In this document: piece after piece, positions 9,110 through 16,820 of the stretch
Position numbering within the stretch: position 1 is the stretch's first letter
How the letters are laid out: the number at the start of each line of letters is the position of its first letter
Origin: JBELHR01 sp042091275
GTDB taxonomy: Bacteria; Bacteroidota; Bacteroidia; Flavobacteriales; Flavobacteriaceae
Assembly (NCBI GenBank): GCA_042091275.1
Contig: JBELHR010000007.1
Span: 10,295 to 74,294, forward strand
DNA length: 64,000 nt
Reading direction: 5' to 3'
Made by a program: the position numbers and the translations under genes
The notes under the pieces: model-generated
Database searches by the model: none
What the model was told of the DNA's origin: nothing
What the model saw: the letters and a program-made list of their open reading frames with translations, nothing else

Positions 9110-9283
9110 ATGAACCACTTTTTATTTTTGGGAGGATACGAATGGATCCTTATTGTTTTGGTCGTAGTATTGTTATTCGGTGGAAGAAAGATACCGGAAT
9201 TGATGAGAGGACTCGGAAGCGGAATTAAAGAATTTAAATCTGCTACAAAGGACGACGACGAAGATACAGAGAAGACAAAATAA
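9110..9283 (+). CDS. tatA: Twin-arginine translocase subunit TatA
   Basis: This is a short 57-codon gene. The protein has a short periplasmic N-terminus, one membrane helix (EWILIVLVVVLLF, about 11-23), the FGG(R)KIPEL hinge (23-31), an amphipathic helix with GLGSGIKEFK (35-44) and a short acidic tail, exactly the TatA/TatE plan. TatA oligomers form the passage for folded proteins carrying twin-arginine signals. No tatC is in the window, so it is unlinked here. A consensus promoter lies directly upstream and a strong terminator directly downstream, making it monocistronic. Confidence 0.93.
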   Translation: MNHFLFLGGYEWILIVLVVVLLFGGRKIPELMRGLGSGIKEFKSATKDDDEDTEKTK

Positions 9284-9310
9284 AAAAAGCGGCTATTTAG
9301 CCGCTTTTTC
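9284..9310. terminator. Bidirectional terminator between tatA and the SPFH gene
   Basis: The hairpin arms AAAAAGCGGCTA and TAGCCGCTTTTT meet over a tiny loop. A-rich and T-rich flanks let it end transcription from both convergent genes. Confidence 0.88.
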
Positions 9311-9313
9311 TTT

Positions 9314-10228
9314 TTATTCTGTTTTGTTGTTTTTCTCGTCTGCTGCTTGAATCTTATTAGCAGCTACTAAACTTGTTACCATATCATTCAGCATATTACT
9401 TGCGGCATTTGGATTATTCGGCAAGAGTATTAAATTACTGTTGGTGTCTGATCCAATGGATTGTAAAGTATCGTAGTGTTGGGTAATTACAATAAGCGCA
9501 GAAGCTTCCTGGGAATTAATCCCCGCTTTGTTTAGTACATCTACACTCTCCTCTAAACCTCTGGCAATTTCTCTTCTTTGGTCTGCAATACCTTTACCTT
9601 GAAGTCTCTTACTTTCGGCCTCCGCTTTTGCTTTTTCTACAATTAATATACGTTGGGCATCTCCTTCGAATTGAGCAGCGACTTTTTCGCGTTCCGAAGC
9701 ATTAATACGGTTCATAGCTTCTTTTACTTGACGGTCTGGATCGATGTCCGTAACCAAGGCTTTTACGATATCATATCCGTAGTTAAGCATAGCCTCTTTT
9801 AGTTCACGTTGAATGGCTTGAGCGATATCGTCTTTTTTCTCAAAGACATCATCTAGCTTCATTTTAGGTACTTCAGCTCTTACTGTATCGAATATATATG
9901 CGGTTATTTGATCGTGTGGATTTTGTAGTTTATAGAAAGCATCATAAACCTTTTCACGTAAAATTTGGAATTGAACGGATATTTTTAGCTGGACAAAAAC
10001 ATCATCTTTAGTTTTTGTTTCAACGATTACATCTAATTGCTGGATTTTTAGGGATACTCTCCCTGAAATCTTGTCAAACACGGGGATTTTAATCTGTAAT
10101 CCAGATTGTCTTATTGTTTGGAATTTTCCGAATCTTTCGATAATAGCTGTGGTTTGTTGTTTAACCGTAAAAATGGTTAGTGGGAGTAAGAGAACAAAAA
10201 GTACTCCGAGGAAAATAAGTAGAATCAT
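9314..10228 (-). CDS. SPFH/Band 7 (stomatin/prohibitin-like) membrane protein
   Basis: The 304-residue protein has one N-terminal membrane helix (about 1-22) followed by an SPFH domain (about 22-190, beginning TVKQQTTAIIERFGKF). An alanine/glutamate/lysine-rich coiled coil (about 180-235, 'KAKAEAESKRLQGKG') and a polar tail follow. Such proteins form oligomeric scaffolds on the inner membrane and often affect proteases or lipid microdomains; the partner here is unknown. The frame can be extended to a TTG at 10243, but the ATG at 10228 is the more natural start. It lies downstream of the gltX terminator and ends at a shared terminator with tatA. Confidence 0.85.
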   Translation of the reverse strand: MILLIFLGVLFVLLLPLTIFTVKQQTTAIIERFGKFQTIRQSGLQIKIPVFDKISGRVSLKIQQLDVIVETKTKDDVFVQLKISVQFQILREKVYDAFYKLQNPHDQITAYIFDTVRAEVPKMKLDDVFEKKDDIAQAIQRELKEAMLNYGYDIVKALVTDIDPDRQVKEAMNRINASEREKVAAQFEGDAQRILIVEKAKAEAESKRLQGKGIADQRREIARGLEESVDVLNKAGINSQEASALIVITQHYDTLQSIGSDTNSNLILLPNNPNAASNMLNDMVTSLVAANKIQAADEKNNKTE

Positions 10229-10249
10229 AATTTTTATTTTCAATATACA

Positions 10250-10273
10250 AAAAAAGCCTCATTAGAGGCTTTT
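10250..10273 (-). terminator. Rho-independent terminator of gltX
   Basis: The stem AAAAGCCTC/GAGGCTTTT with loop ATTA is followed on the minus strand by seven T. It lies 2 bp after the gltX stop. Confidence 0.85.
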
Positions 10274-10274
10274 C

Positions 10275-11786
10275 TTATAAAGTGTTTACTGCGTAAGTTA
10301 TGCGGTTTTGTACTTCTCGTTTTCCAAGGATTTCAAGGATAGTGAATAAGTCTGGTCCGCTTAAGGATCCTACTTGACTGAGTCGTAAGGGAGGCATTAC
10401 TTGACCAAACTTAAGCCCATTAGATTCAATGTGATTTTTGATTTGTGTCTGAATATTTTCTGCTGTCCAGTCTTTTAGGTTTTCTAATTCTAGTTTGACG
10501 TCTGTTAGAATTTGTCCTGTATTTTCCTTCCACTGTTTTTTCGAAGCTTTTGCGTCAAATTCTGTTGGTGCTATATAGAAATATTTTGAAAGTTCCCAGA
10601 GGTCCGCAGGAAAGTTAGCGCGTTCTTTAATAAGGTCAACTATCTTGTGATTGAGTGCAAAATCCTCTGAAATATTATTATTTTGTAAATATGACACATA
10701 GTAAGGTTGGAGCTCGGAGTATGTCTTGTTCTTTAGATACTCGTGGTTAAACCAAATCGTTTTTTCTGGGCTAAATTTAGCTCCTGACTTGCTAACACGC
10801 TCTAGACTGAATGACTGTATTAGTTCGTCTAAGTCGAATAATTCTTGTTCCGTTCCTGGGTTCCATCCAAGCAGTGCTAACATATTAACAAATGCTTCTG
10901 GGAGATAACCAGATTCTTTGTATCCTGCACTAAGACTTCCGTTTTCAGGATTGACGTAATTTAACGGGAATACAGGGAACCCTAGTTTGTCGCCATCACG
11001 TTTGCTAAGTTTTCCTTTTCCTACAGGTTTAAGTATAAGTGGAAGATGAGCGAATATTGGTTTTTCCCATTCGAATGCGTCGTAGAGTAAATAATGCAAT
11101 GCCAATGAAGGTAGCCACTCCTCGCCACGAATAACATGGCTAATTTTCATGAGATGATCATCCACAATATTGGCGAAATGATAGGTAGGAAGACCATCCG
11201 ACTTGAATAATATTTTATCATCCAAAACAGAGGTATTAACATGCATTTCCCCTCGAATTTCGTCTTGAAGATTTAGGCTAATGTTGGGCTCGATTTTAAA
11301 ACGAATGACATATTCACATCCGTCTTTAATCTTGTTTAAGGCATATTCCATTCCATGAGATATACTGTTGTCCAGACTCTCTCTATTCTCGTGACTGTAA
11401 GCAAATACCTTTTTTTGGGATTCCTGTTCTTCTCTTAAGCGATTTAGTTCTGCACTTGAGTCAAAGGCGTAATACGCCTTGCCGCTATCTATTAATTTTT
11501 GAATATAGGTTTTGTAAATCTCACTTCTTTCGGATTGTCTATAAGGTCCGTATAGTTCGTTGTGATCAGGTCCTTCGTCTGGAGATATATTTGCCCAAGC
11601 AAGGCTGTCTGTGATATATTGTTCAGCGTTAGATACAAAACGGCTTTGATCGGTATCCTCTATGCGTAATATAAATTTCCCTTTGTTTTGTTTTGCAAAT
11701 AGGTAATTGTATAAAGCTGTCCTAACTCCACCTATATGTAGTGGTCCGGTTGGACTTGGAGCAAATCTTACGCGTATATCTGTCAT
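10275..11786 (-). CDS. gltX: Glutamyl-tRNA synthetase
   Basis: This class I aminoacyl-tRNA synthetase charges tRNA-Glu. With the ATG at 11786 (MTDIRVRFAPSPTG) the protein has 503 residues. The HIGH-type motif is PTGPLHIGG near 12-20, the GKLSKRDGD (KMSKS-type) motif lies in the middle, and a C-terminal anticodon-binding helical domain follows. The frame extends nine residues further to a TTG at 11813, but the family starts at the internal methionine. The GVRTALYNYLFAKQNKGKFILRIEDTD region is standard for bacterial GluRS. It diverges from ybeY and is a single-gene unit with its own terminator. Confidence 0.97.
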   Translation of the reverse strand: MTDIRVRFAPSPTGPLHIGGVRTALYNYLFAKQNKGKFILRIEDTDQSRFVSNAEQYITDSLAWANISPDEGPDHNELYGPYRQSERSEIYKTYIQKLIDSGKAYYAFDSSAELNRLREEQESQKKVFAYSHENRESLDNSISHGMEYALNKIKDGCEYVIRFKIEPNISLNLQDEIRGEMHVNTSVLDDKILFKSDGLPTYHFANIVDDHLMKISHVIRGEEWLPSLALHYLLYDAFEWEKPIFAHLPLILKPVGKGKLSKRDGDKLGFPVFPLNYVNPENGSLSAGYKESGYLPEAFVNMLALLGWNPGTEQELFDLDELIQSFSLERVSKSGAKFSPEKTIWFNHEYLKNKTYSELQPYYVSYLQNNNISEDFALNHKIVDLIKERANFPADLWELSKYFYIAPTEFDAKASKKQWKENTGQILTDVKLELENLKDWTAENIQTQIKNHIESNGLKFGQVMPPLRLSQVGSLSGPDLFTILEILGKREVQNRITYAVNTL

Positions 11787-11824
11787 GTTTTTTTTGAGCA
11801 AATATAATAACATTTCAGGCTATA

Positions 11825-11852
11825 TTGGTTTTAATAACTATTACTACCTTTG
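11825..11852 (+). promoter_or_regulatory. Promoter of the ybeY-mnmG unit (TTG / TACCTTTG)
   Basis: TTG at 11825-11827 and a perfect -7 element TACCTTTG at 11845-11852 are separated by 17 bp. Transcription would begin near 11857. The upstream TTG codon at 11850 therefore lies inside the promoter, and the ybeY start is the ATG at 11868. Confidence 0.7.
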
Positions 11853-11867
11853 CAAAAAGTTTTGCAC

Positions 11868-12296
11868 ATGATTAGTTATGAATATTCTACTGATTTTAAG
11901 CTTAGTAGCGAGGAGGGTTATACCTCTTGGATTAGAGCTGTTGTAGAGTTGTATAATAAAGAGATTGGCGAATTGACGTATCGTTATATGTCAGACTCAG
12001 AATTACTCGAATTTAATAGACAATATCTTAATCATGACACATATACTGATATTATTAGTTTTGATTATTCTGTAGGAGATATTATTTCTGGGGATATATT
12101 GATCAGTGTGGACCGCGTAAGAGAGAATTCGGTTGAGTTTGGTTCTGCGTTCCACGTGGAACTTTTAAGAGTCATGAGTCATGGTGTTTTGCATTATTTA
12201 GGTTTTAAAGATAAAACAGACATGGAATCAAGAATCATGCGAGAACAAGAGGATATAGCAATCAAATTATTTAATGAGTTCCACGTGGAACAGTAG
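11868..12296 (+). CDS. ybeY: Endoribonuclease YbeY (rRNA maturation factor)
   Basis: YbeY is a single-metal RNase needed for 16S rRNA 3'-end maturation and ribosome quality control. From the ATG at 11868 the protein has 142 residues. The metal site motif reads HGVLHYLGFKDK: the first two histidines are present, but the third of the usual HGxLHLxGYDH is replaced by lysine/aspartate, which I believe is common in flavobacterial homologues. The protein contains the tetrapeptide FHVE twice, once before LLRVMSHG and once as the extreme C-terminus (FHVEQ). Both copies are encoded by perfect parS-like palindromes. mnmG starts 1 bp after the stop. Confidence 0.94.
   Translation: MISYEYSTDFKLSSEEGYTSWIRAVVELYNKEIGELTYRYMSDSELLEFNRQYLNHDTYTDIISFDYSVGDIISGDILISVDRVRENSVEFGSAFHVELLRVMSHGVLHYLGFKDKTDMESRIMREQEDIAIKLFNEFHVEQ
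12149..12162. other. parS-like centromere site 1
   Basis: GTTCCACGTGGAAC is a perfect 14-bp palindrome and matches the core of the chromosomal parS sequence bound by ParB/Spo0J (the same 14-mer as in Pseudomonas parS). It lies inside ybeY, in frame as FHVE. Confidence 0.75.
12278..12291. other. parS-like centromere site 2
   Basis: This is a second perfect GTTCCACGTGGAAC, 129 bp after the first. It forms the last codons of ybeY (FHVEQ then stop). The following A extends the match to the canonical parS end. Confidence 0.78.
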
Positions 12297-12297
12297 T

Positions 12298-14175
12298 ATG
12301 AATTTATTTAAAGATACATATGACGTAATTGTCGTCGGTGGTGGTCACTCTGGTTGTGAGGCTGCAGCCGCAAGTGCTAACTTAGGGGCAAGCACTCTTT
12401 TGATAACCATGAGTCTTCAAAATATAGCTCAGATGAGTTGTAATCCGGCTATGGGTGGAATTGCAAAAGGACAAATTGTTCGAGAGATTGATGCTTTAGG
12501 AGGATACGCTGGTATTATTTCTGACAAGACTGCCATACAATTTAAGATGCTAAACAAATCTAAAGGTCCTGCTATGTGGAGTCCACGAGTGCAATCTGAC
12601 CGTATGCGTTTTGCAGAAGAATGGAGACTACAACTAGAGAGTATTGATGGGCTTGATATGTATCAAGAAATGGTCGTTGATTTTATATATGAGGGAGATA
12701 GTGTTGTCGGTGTGCGTACCGCTTTGGGTATCGATATCAAGTCTCGATCAGTTATTGTTACGGCAGGTACTTTTTTGAATGGTAAGATTCATATTGGTAA
12801 TAAAAACTTTGGTGGTGGACGTTCTGGTGAACGAGCATCAAAAGGGATTACCGAATCTTTGGTAAATAAAGGATTTGAGAGTGGAAGAATGAAAACAGGG
12901 ACACCACCTCGAGTAGATTCTAGATCCTTAGATTTCGATAAAATGATCGAGCAACCAGGGGACGCGGAACCAGAGAAGTTCTCTTATAATGTGGATTCTC
13001 CTGTTTTGTCTGAACAACGTTCGTGTTATATGACATACACAAGTCCTGAAGTACACGATTTACTTCGTTCAGGATTTGACAGGTCTCCAATGTTTAATGG
13101 AAGAATTCAATCTACAGGGCCAAGGTATTGTCCTTCGATTGAGGATAAAATAGATCGGTTTGCAAGTAAAGAAAAACATCAAATCTTTGTGGAGCCTGAA
13201 GGGTGGAATACCACGGAAATATATGTAAATGGTTTCTCAACATCGTTGCCTGAAGATGTTCAGGATAAAGCGCTCCGTAAATTAGCAGGTTTTGAAAACG
13301 TAAAGGTATACCGTTATGGTTATGCTATAGAATACGATTATTTTCCACCGACACAATTGAAGCATACCTTGGAGACTAAGTTGTTGTCTGGTCTGTATTT
13401 TGCTGGTCAGATTAATGGTACAACTGGTTATGAGGAAGCGGGTGCTCAAGGATTGATGGCTGGGATAAACGCTGTCCTTAAAATTAAGGGTGAGCCGGAA
13501 TTCATTTTAAAAAGAGACGAAGCTTATATCGGAGTTTTAATTGATGATTTGATTACCAAAGGTACAGAAGAGCCTTATAGAATGTTTACTTCTAGGGCAG
13601 AGTATAGGACTCTTTTGCGACAGGATAATGCGGATTTAAGACTTACTCAAAAAGGATTTGATATCGGTTTAGCTTCTGCAAATAGATTAGAGCGCCTAAA
13701 TGAGAAGAAGACCAAGACCGCTCAGTTGATAGATTTTATTGAGAAGCTTAGCGTTAAACCAGATCAGGTCAATCCTGTTTTGGAAAAGTATAGTTCGGCT
13801 GCAATAAAGCAATCTATGAAGCTGAACAAAATAGTCGCAAGACCTAATGTCTGTTTGACCGATTTCTTGTTTTTGGATTCTCTTGACTTATTAGTTAAAG
13901 AGCTAAGTATTGACAAGGAGATATTTGAGCAAGCTGAAATACATATTAAATACGCTGGCTATATTAACAAGGAAAAGAATAACGCTGATAAATTACACAG
14001 GTTGGAGCATATTCGAATTCCTGAACAATATGACTATAGTCAAATCAAGTCTTTGTCTTTTGAGGCAAAAGAAAAACTCAATAAAATTAGACCGGTAAGT
14101 ATTTCTCAAGCGAGTCGTATATCAGGAGTTTCCCCATCAGATATTTCCGTCTTATTGGTTCACATGGGAAGATAA
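12298..14175 (+). CDS. mnmG: tRNA uridine 5-carboxymethylaminomethyl modification enzyme MnmG (GidA)
   Basis: MnmG is the FAD/NADH-dependent partner of MnmE (TrmE). Together they add the carboxymethylaminomethyl group to the wobble uridine of several tRNAs. The 625-residue protein starts with the FAD dinucleotide fold DVIVVGGGHSGCEAA (about 8-22). It has the family signature CNPAMGGIAKGQIVREIDAL, the GRSGERASKG and GRMKTGTPPRVD segments, and the C-terminal helical MnmE-binding domain ending ISGVSPSDISVLLVHMGR. The start is the ATG at 12298 rather than the earlier in-frame codon inside ybeY. In many bacteria this gene lies next to the replication origin. Confidence 0.98.
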   Translation: MNLFKDTYDVIVVGGGHSGCEAAAASANLGASTLLITMSLQNIAQMSCNPAMGGIAKGQIVREIDALGGYAGIISDKTAIQFKMLNKSKGPAMWSPRVQSDRMRFAEEWRLQLESIDGLDMYQEMVVDFIYEGDSVVGVRTALGIDIKSRSVIVTAGTFLNGKIHIGNKNFGGGRSGERASKGITESLVNKGFESGRMKTGTPPRVDSRSLDFDKMIEQPGDAEPEKFSYNVDSPVLSEQRSCYMTYTSPEVHDLLRSGFDRSPMFNGRIQSTGPRYCPSIEDKIDRFASKEKHQIFVEPEGWNTTEIYVNGFSTSLPEDVQDKALRKLAGFENVKVYRYGYAIEYDYFPPTQLKHTLETKLLSGLYFAGQINGTTGYEEAGAQGLMAGINAVLKIKGEPEFILKRDEAYIGVLIDDLITKGTEEPYRMFTSRAEYRTLLRQDNADLRLTQKGFDIGLASANRLERLNEKKTKTAQLIDFIEKLSVKPDQVNPVLEKYSSAAIKQSMKLNKIVARPNVCLTDFLFLDSLDLLVKELSIDKEIFEQAEIHIKYAGYINKEKNNADKLHRLEHIRIPEQYDYSQIKSLSFEAKEKLNKIRPVSISQASRISGVSPSDISVLLVHMGR

Positions 14176-14188
14176 ATTTGTAAGTTTG
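14155..14188 (+). promoter_or_regulatory. Promoter of the methyltransferase gene, abutting a parS-like site
   Basis: TTG at 14155-14157 and a perfect -7 element TAAGTTTG at 14181-14188 are separated by 23 bp. The final G of the -7 box is also the first base of the parS-like palindrome, so the transcription start near 14192 falls inside it. Confidence 0.55.
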
Positions 14189-14201
14189 TTTCACGTGGAA
14201 C
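14188..14201. other. parS-like centromere site 3
   Basis: GTTTCACGTGGAAC is a hybrid of the GTTTCACGTGAAAC and GTTCCACGTGGAAC forms and is preceded by T, as in canonical parS. It is noncoding, between mnmG and the methyltransferase gene. Confidence 0.75.
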
Positions 14202-14215
14202 CGTAATTAGACCTA

Positions 14216-15058
14216 TTGAAAACAAAAAACATAGAACCAATCAAAACCAAAGATTTCATGCTTAGCATGGAATCTTTTTCTTTGGTTTATGACCGAGAGA
14301 AATTTCTATTTAAAACTATACCTGTTCCTGAAAATCTAGACAAGTATTATGAAAGTGATGCTTATATAAGCCATACAGATTCAAAAAAAAGTTTCTTCGA
14401 CAAAGTATATCAGTTCGCAAAAAGTTTTAATCTCAAGAAAAAACTCTCTTGGACTTTGCAAGGATCCAAAACCGAAAAGTTATTGGATGTAGGTTGTGGA
14501 ACAGGAGATTTTTTAAATCTAGCAAAAGCAAATGGTCTGGAAGTTGATGGTGTTGAGATTAACAATAGCGCAAGAAAAATATCGGAGGAAAAATTAAATC
14601 AGAATATTTTTAGTTCAATTTCTGAACTCCAAGGGAAACAATACGATAGGATTACACTTTGGCATGTTTTGGAACACCTGAACGATTTTGAAGGAAGTAT
14701 AGAGCAACTAAAAGATTTATTAAATCCAGGAGGAGTTTTAATAATCGCTGTACCTAACTTTAAAAGTTTTGATGCACAATATTATAAATCTTATTGGGCC
14801 GCATACGATACACCACGTCATTTGTGGCATTTTTCACGTGAAACATTTTACTATTTAAAGGATAAATACGATTTAGAATATCTTCAAGACAAGGGAATGG
14901 TCTTGGACTCGTTTTACGTCAGCCTATTGAGTGAAAAATACAAAAAGAACGTCTTCGGTGTTATAAGAGCCTTTTTTATAGGTTTTTGGTCGAACATGTC
15001 TGCTTTATATAGCAGACAACACAGTTCGCAAGTTTATTTTCTCAAAAAACACACTTAG
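14216..15058 (+). CDS. Class I SAM-dependent methyltransferase
   Basis: The 280-residue protein has the Rossmann methyltransferase core: motif I LLDVGCGTGDFLNLA (about 89-103), an acidic residue after strand 2 (VDGVEI) and the post-core WHVLEHLNDF. It resembles the Methyltransf_23 / UbiG-like group often found in polysaccharide or lipid loci; the substrate is unknown. The start is uncertain. TTG at 14216 fits the conserved N-terminal region (FSLVYD...KYYESDAYISHTDSK), whereas the first ATG at 14258 would shorten it. The gene lies just downstream of a promoter that overlaps a parS-like site. Confidence 0.82.
   Translation: MKTKNIEPIKTKDFMLSMESFSLVYDREKFLFKTIPVPENLDKYYESDAYISHTDSKKSFFDKVYQFAKSFNLKKKLSWTLQGSKTEKLLDVGCGTGDFLNLAKANGLEVDGVEINNSARKISEEKLNQNIFSSISELQGKQYDRITLWHVLEHLNDFEGSIEQLKDLLNPGGVLIIAVPNFKSFDAQYYKSYWAAYDTPRHLWHFSRETFYYLKDKYDLEYLQDKGMVLDSFYVSLLSEKYKKNVFGVIRAFFIGFWSNMSALYSRQHSSQVYFLKKHT
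14831..14844. other. parS-like centromere site 4 (one mismatch)
   Basis: TTTTCACGTGAAAC differs from the 14-bp core GTTTCACGTGAAAC only at the first base, and A follows. It lies inside the methyltransferase gene, encoding FSRET. That peptide is common in the protein family, so chance is possible. Confidence 0.45.
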
Positions 15059-15194
15059 AAGCGGTTTTAAGCATTATTAACCCCTGTAAAGCACAATATT
15101 ATAGAAGAGTCTTAAAAAACGCCTTAGAGCGCATTAAAAACAGAATAAATTGATTGGGTTTAGTTATTACTTACGTTTTTTTAATAAGTAAAAA

Positions 15195-15578
15195 CTATAA
15201 ACAATAAATTCCTATTAAATTCGCAATAAAGTAAACTCCAAGAGAAGTGGCTCCTTGATAATCTTTTGCGATTCTTTGCCCTACTAGGAGAAATAATATA
15301 AGACAGGCAGAGCTCAATAAAAACTCTAAATAAGAATCTACAGAAGAGCTCAGGTAATAATTGTAACTATTCTTTGCCAAAATAAACAATACGATTGCTT
15401 CCAATACACAAACCAGCCCAACTGCTAAATCTATATTCTTTGAGAGAAAACTAGTTTTAAAATGTTCGCGATAAAATGAAATAGTCGGCTTCCAGTTTAA
15501 AATTTTTTCCAGAAGGGAAAAAGAATAGGTTATTCCAAAAAACACCAGAATCAAAAAAACAATATAGTCCTTATACAT
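15195..15578 (-). CDS. DoxX/MauE-like small membrane protein
   Basis: The 127-residue protein has about four membrane segments. The loop after the first helix reads SLLEKILNWKPTISFYREHF, the pattern of DoxX-family proteins. These proteins are linked in some bacteria to quinone or thiol redox systems at the membrane, but this member has no assigned role. It begins 2 bp after the holB stop and is the last gene of that unit. The next 136 bp to the methyltransferase end hold only an AT-rich imperfect palindrome. Confidence 0.7.
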   Translation of the reverse strand: MYKDYIVFLILVFFGITYSFSLLEKILNWKPTISFYREHFKTSFLSKNIDLAVGLVCVLEAIVLFILAKNSYNYYLSSSVDSYLEFLLSSACLILFLLVGQRIAKDYQGATSLGVYFIANLIGIYCL

Positions 15579-15580
15579 TT

Positions 15581-16723
15581 CTATTCGGTCTTTTGGTGGA
15601 GTAGACGAGTCAATTTAATGGAAGTATCTAGAAGGATTAGTTTTGCGTTTCCATTTCGCTCAATATGGTAGGATGCCTTGTCTAATTCCTTGTGGATTTC
15701 CTCAATATTTGCACCGTGTATAAAAGGCGAAAATTTTGTGAGATCAAATCCAGGTGTTTTGGTAGTCAAATAATTCAAACTAGTCAAACCGTAATTCATC
15801 ATCAAGGCTTGTCTAAAAAACTGACTGCAATAGGATAAGAATTCCTTTTGTGTTTCTCTTCCTTTTGATGCTATTTCATCGCTCCAGTCGATTAATTGTT
15901 CGATGACACTCGCATCGCCTTTGGCTCGAAAAGCCGCTCTAACCCATGTAATAAACCACTTTTCAAATTCGTAGTCTTCATCTGGATTTTTGAGAAGTTT
16001 GAGAGCTTCATTAATATTTCCATCCCCGCGATTTATTGCGGATTCTATTTCGGCCTCTGTTTTGTTCGAATATTTGTTTTTCAAATATGATTTAGAGCTC
16101 GTTTTATCGAGTGCGGGTATGGTCAGCAATTGACATCTCGATCTAATGGTTGATATGAGTCGTTCTTCCGAATTAGTAACTAGTATAAAAACGGTTTTTT
16201 CAGGAGGCTCTTCGACAAGTTTTAAAAGTTTATTTGAAGCGGAAATATTCAGTCGATCTGCACACCAAATTATTACCACTTTATACCCACCTTCGTAGGC
16301 TTTTAAACTCATTTTCTGCAAAAGCGCTTGGGATTCGTCTACCCCAATTTGCCCCTGTTTCTTTTCAGCGCCTATATAGGTTAACCAATCGAAATAGTCT
16401 CTAAACGGATTTTCTAAAACAAAACTCCGCCATTGCTCGAGAAACAGATCGGAAACGGGGTGTTTTTTAACGGAGCTGGTGGTGGCTACAGGAAAAATAA
16501 AATGCAAATCAGGATGTACAAGCGCATTGCATTTGCGTTCGGTATCCTCTGGAATTGATGCGTTTATTTTTAACAATTCAGAAGCGTAAGAAATAGCCAA
16601 AGCCAAGGAACCAGAACCACTGGAACCCTCAAAAATTTGTGCGTGAGGAATTCTACCAGATTCTAAGGTCTCTCGCAGGTGATTTTTATATTTTTCTTGT
16701 CCAGGAACATCGGCATAAGTCAT
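15581..16723 (-). CDS. holB: DNA polymerase III subunit delta'
   Basis: Delta' is part of the clamp loader that places the beta sliding clamp on primed DNA. The 380-residue protein begins MTYADVPGQEKYKNHLRETL and has the AAA+ fold with a degenerate P-loop, EGSSGSGSLALA, in which the usual GK(S/T) lysine is missing. This agrees with delta' being a non-hydrolysing subunit. The SNKLLKLVEEPPEKTVFILVT segment and the SRC motif (ISTIRSRCQ) are typical of the clamp-loader family. The start is the ATG at 16723; a TTG two codons earlier is also in frame. Confidence 0.95.
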   Translation of the reverse strand: MTYADVPGQEKYKNHLRETLESGRIPHAQIFEGSSGSGSLALAISYASELLKINASIPEDTERKCNALVHPDLHFIFPVATTSSVKKHPVSDLFLEQWRSFVLENPFRDYFDWLTYIGAEKKQGQIGVDESQALLQKMSLKAYEGGYKVVIIWCADRLNISASNKLLKLVEEPPEKTVFILVTNSEERLISTIRSRCQLLTIPALDKTSSKSYLKNKYSNKTEAEIESAINRGDGNINEALKLLKNPDEDYEFEKWFITWVRAAFRAKGDASVIEQLIDWSDEIASKGRETQKEFLSYCSQFFRQALMMNYGLTSLNYLTTKTPGFDLTKFSPFIHGANIEEIHKELDKASYHIERNGNAKLILLDTSIKLTRLLHQKTE

Positions 16724-16820
16724 GATCAAATTTATGCAAAACTTAACGGACTAGATTAACTTATTTTTTAAAAAATAATAATCTAAAACCTTAACTTCGC
16801 TTTTCACAAAAAACAGAATG

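Noticed and set aside
15166..15192. AT-rich inverted repeat (TTACTTA ... TAAGTAA) between the methyltransferase and DoxX-like genes
   Set aside because: The stem is only A/T and has no proper T run, so a terminator call is not supported.
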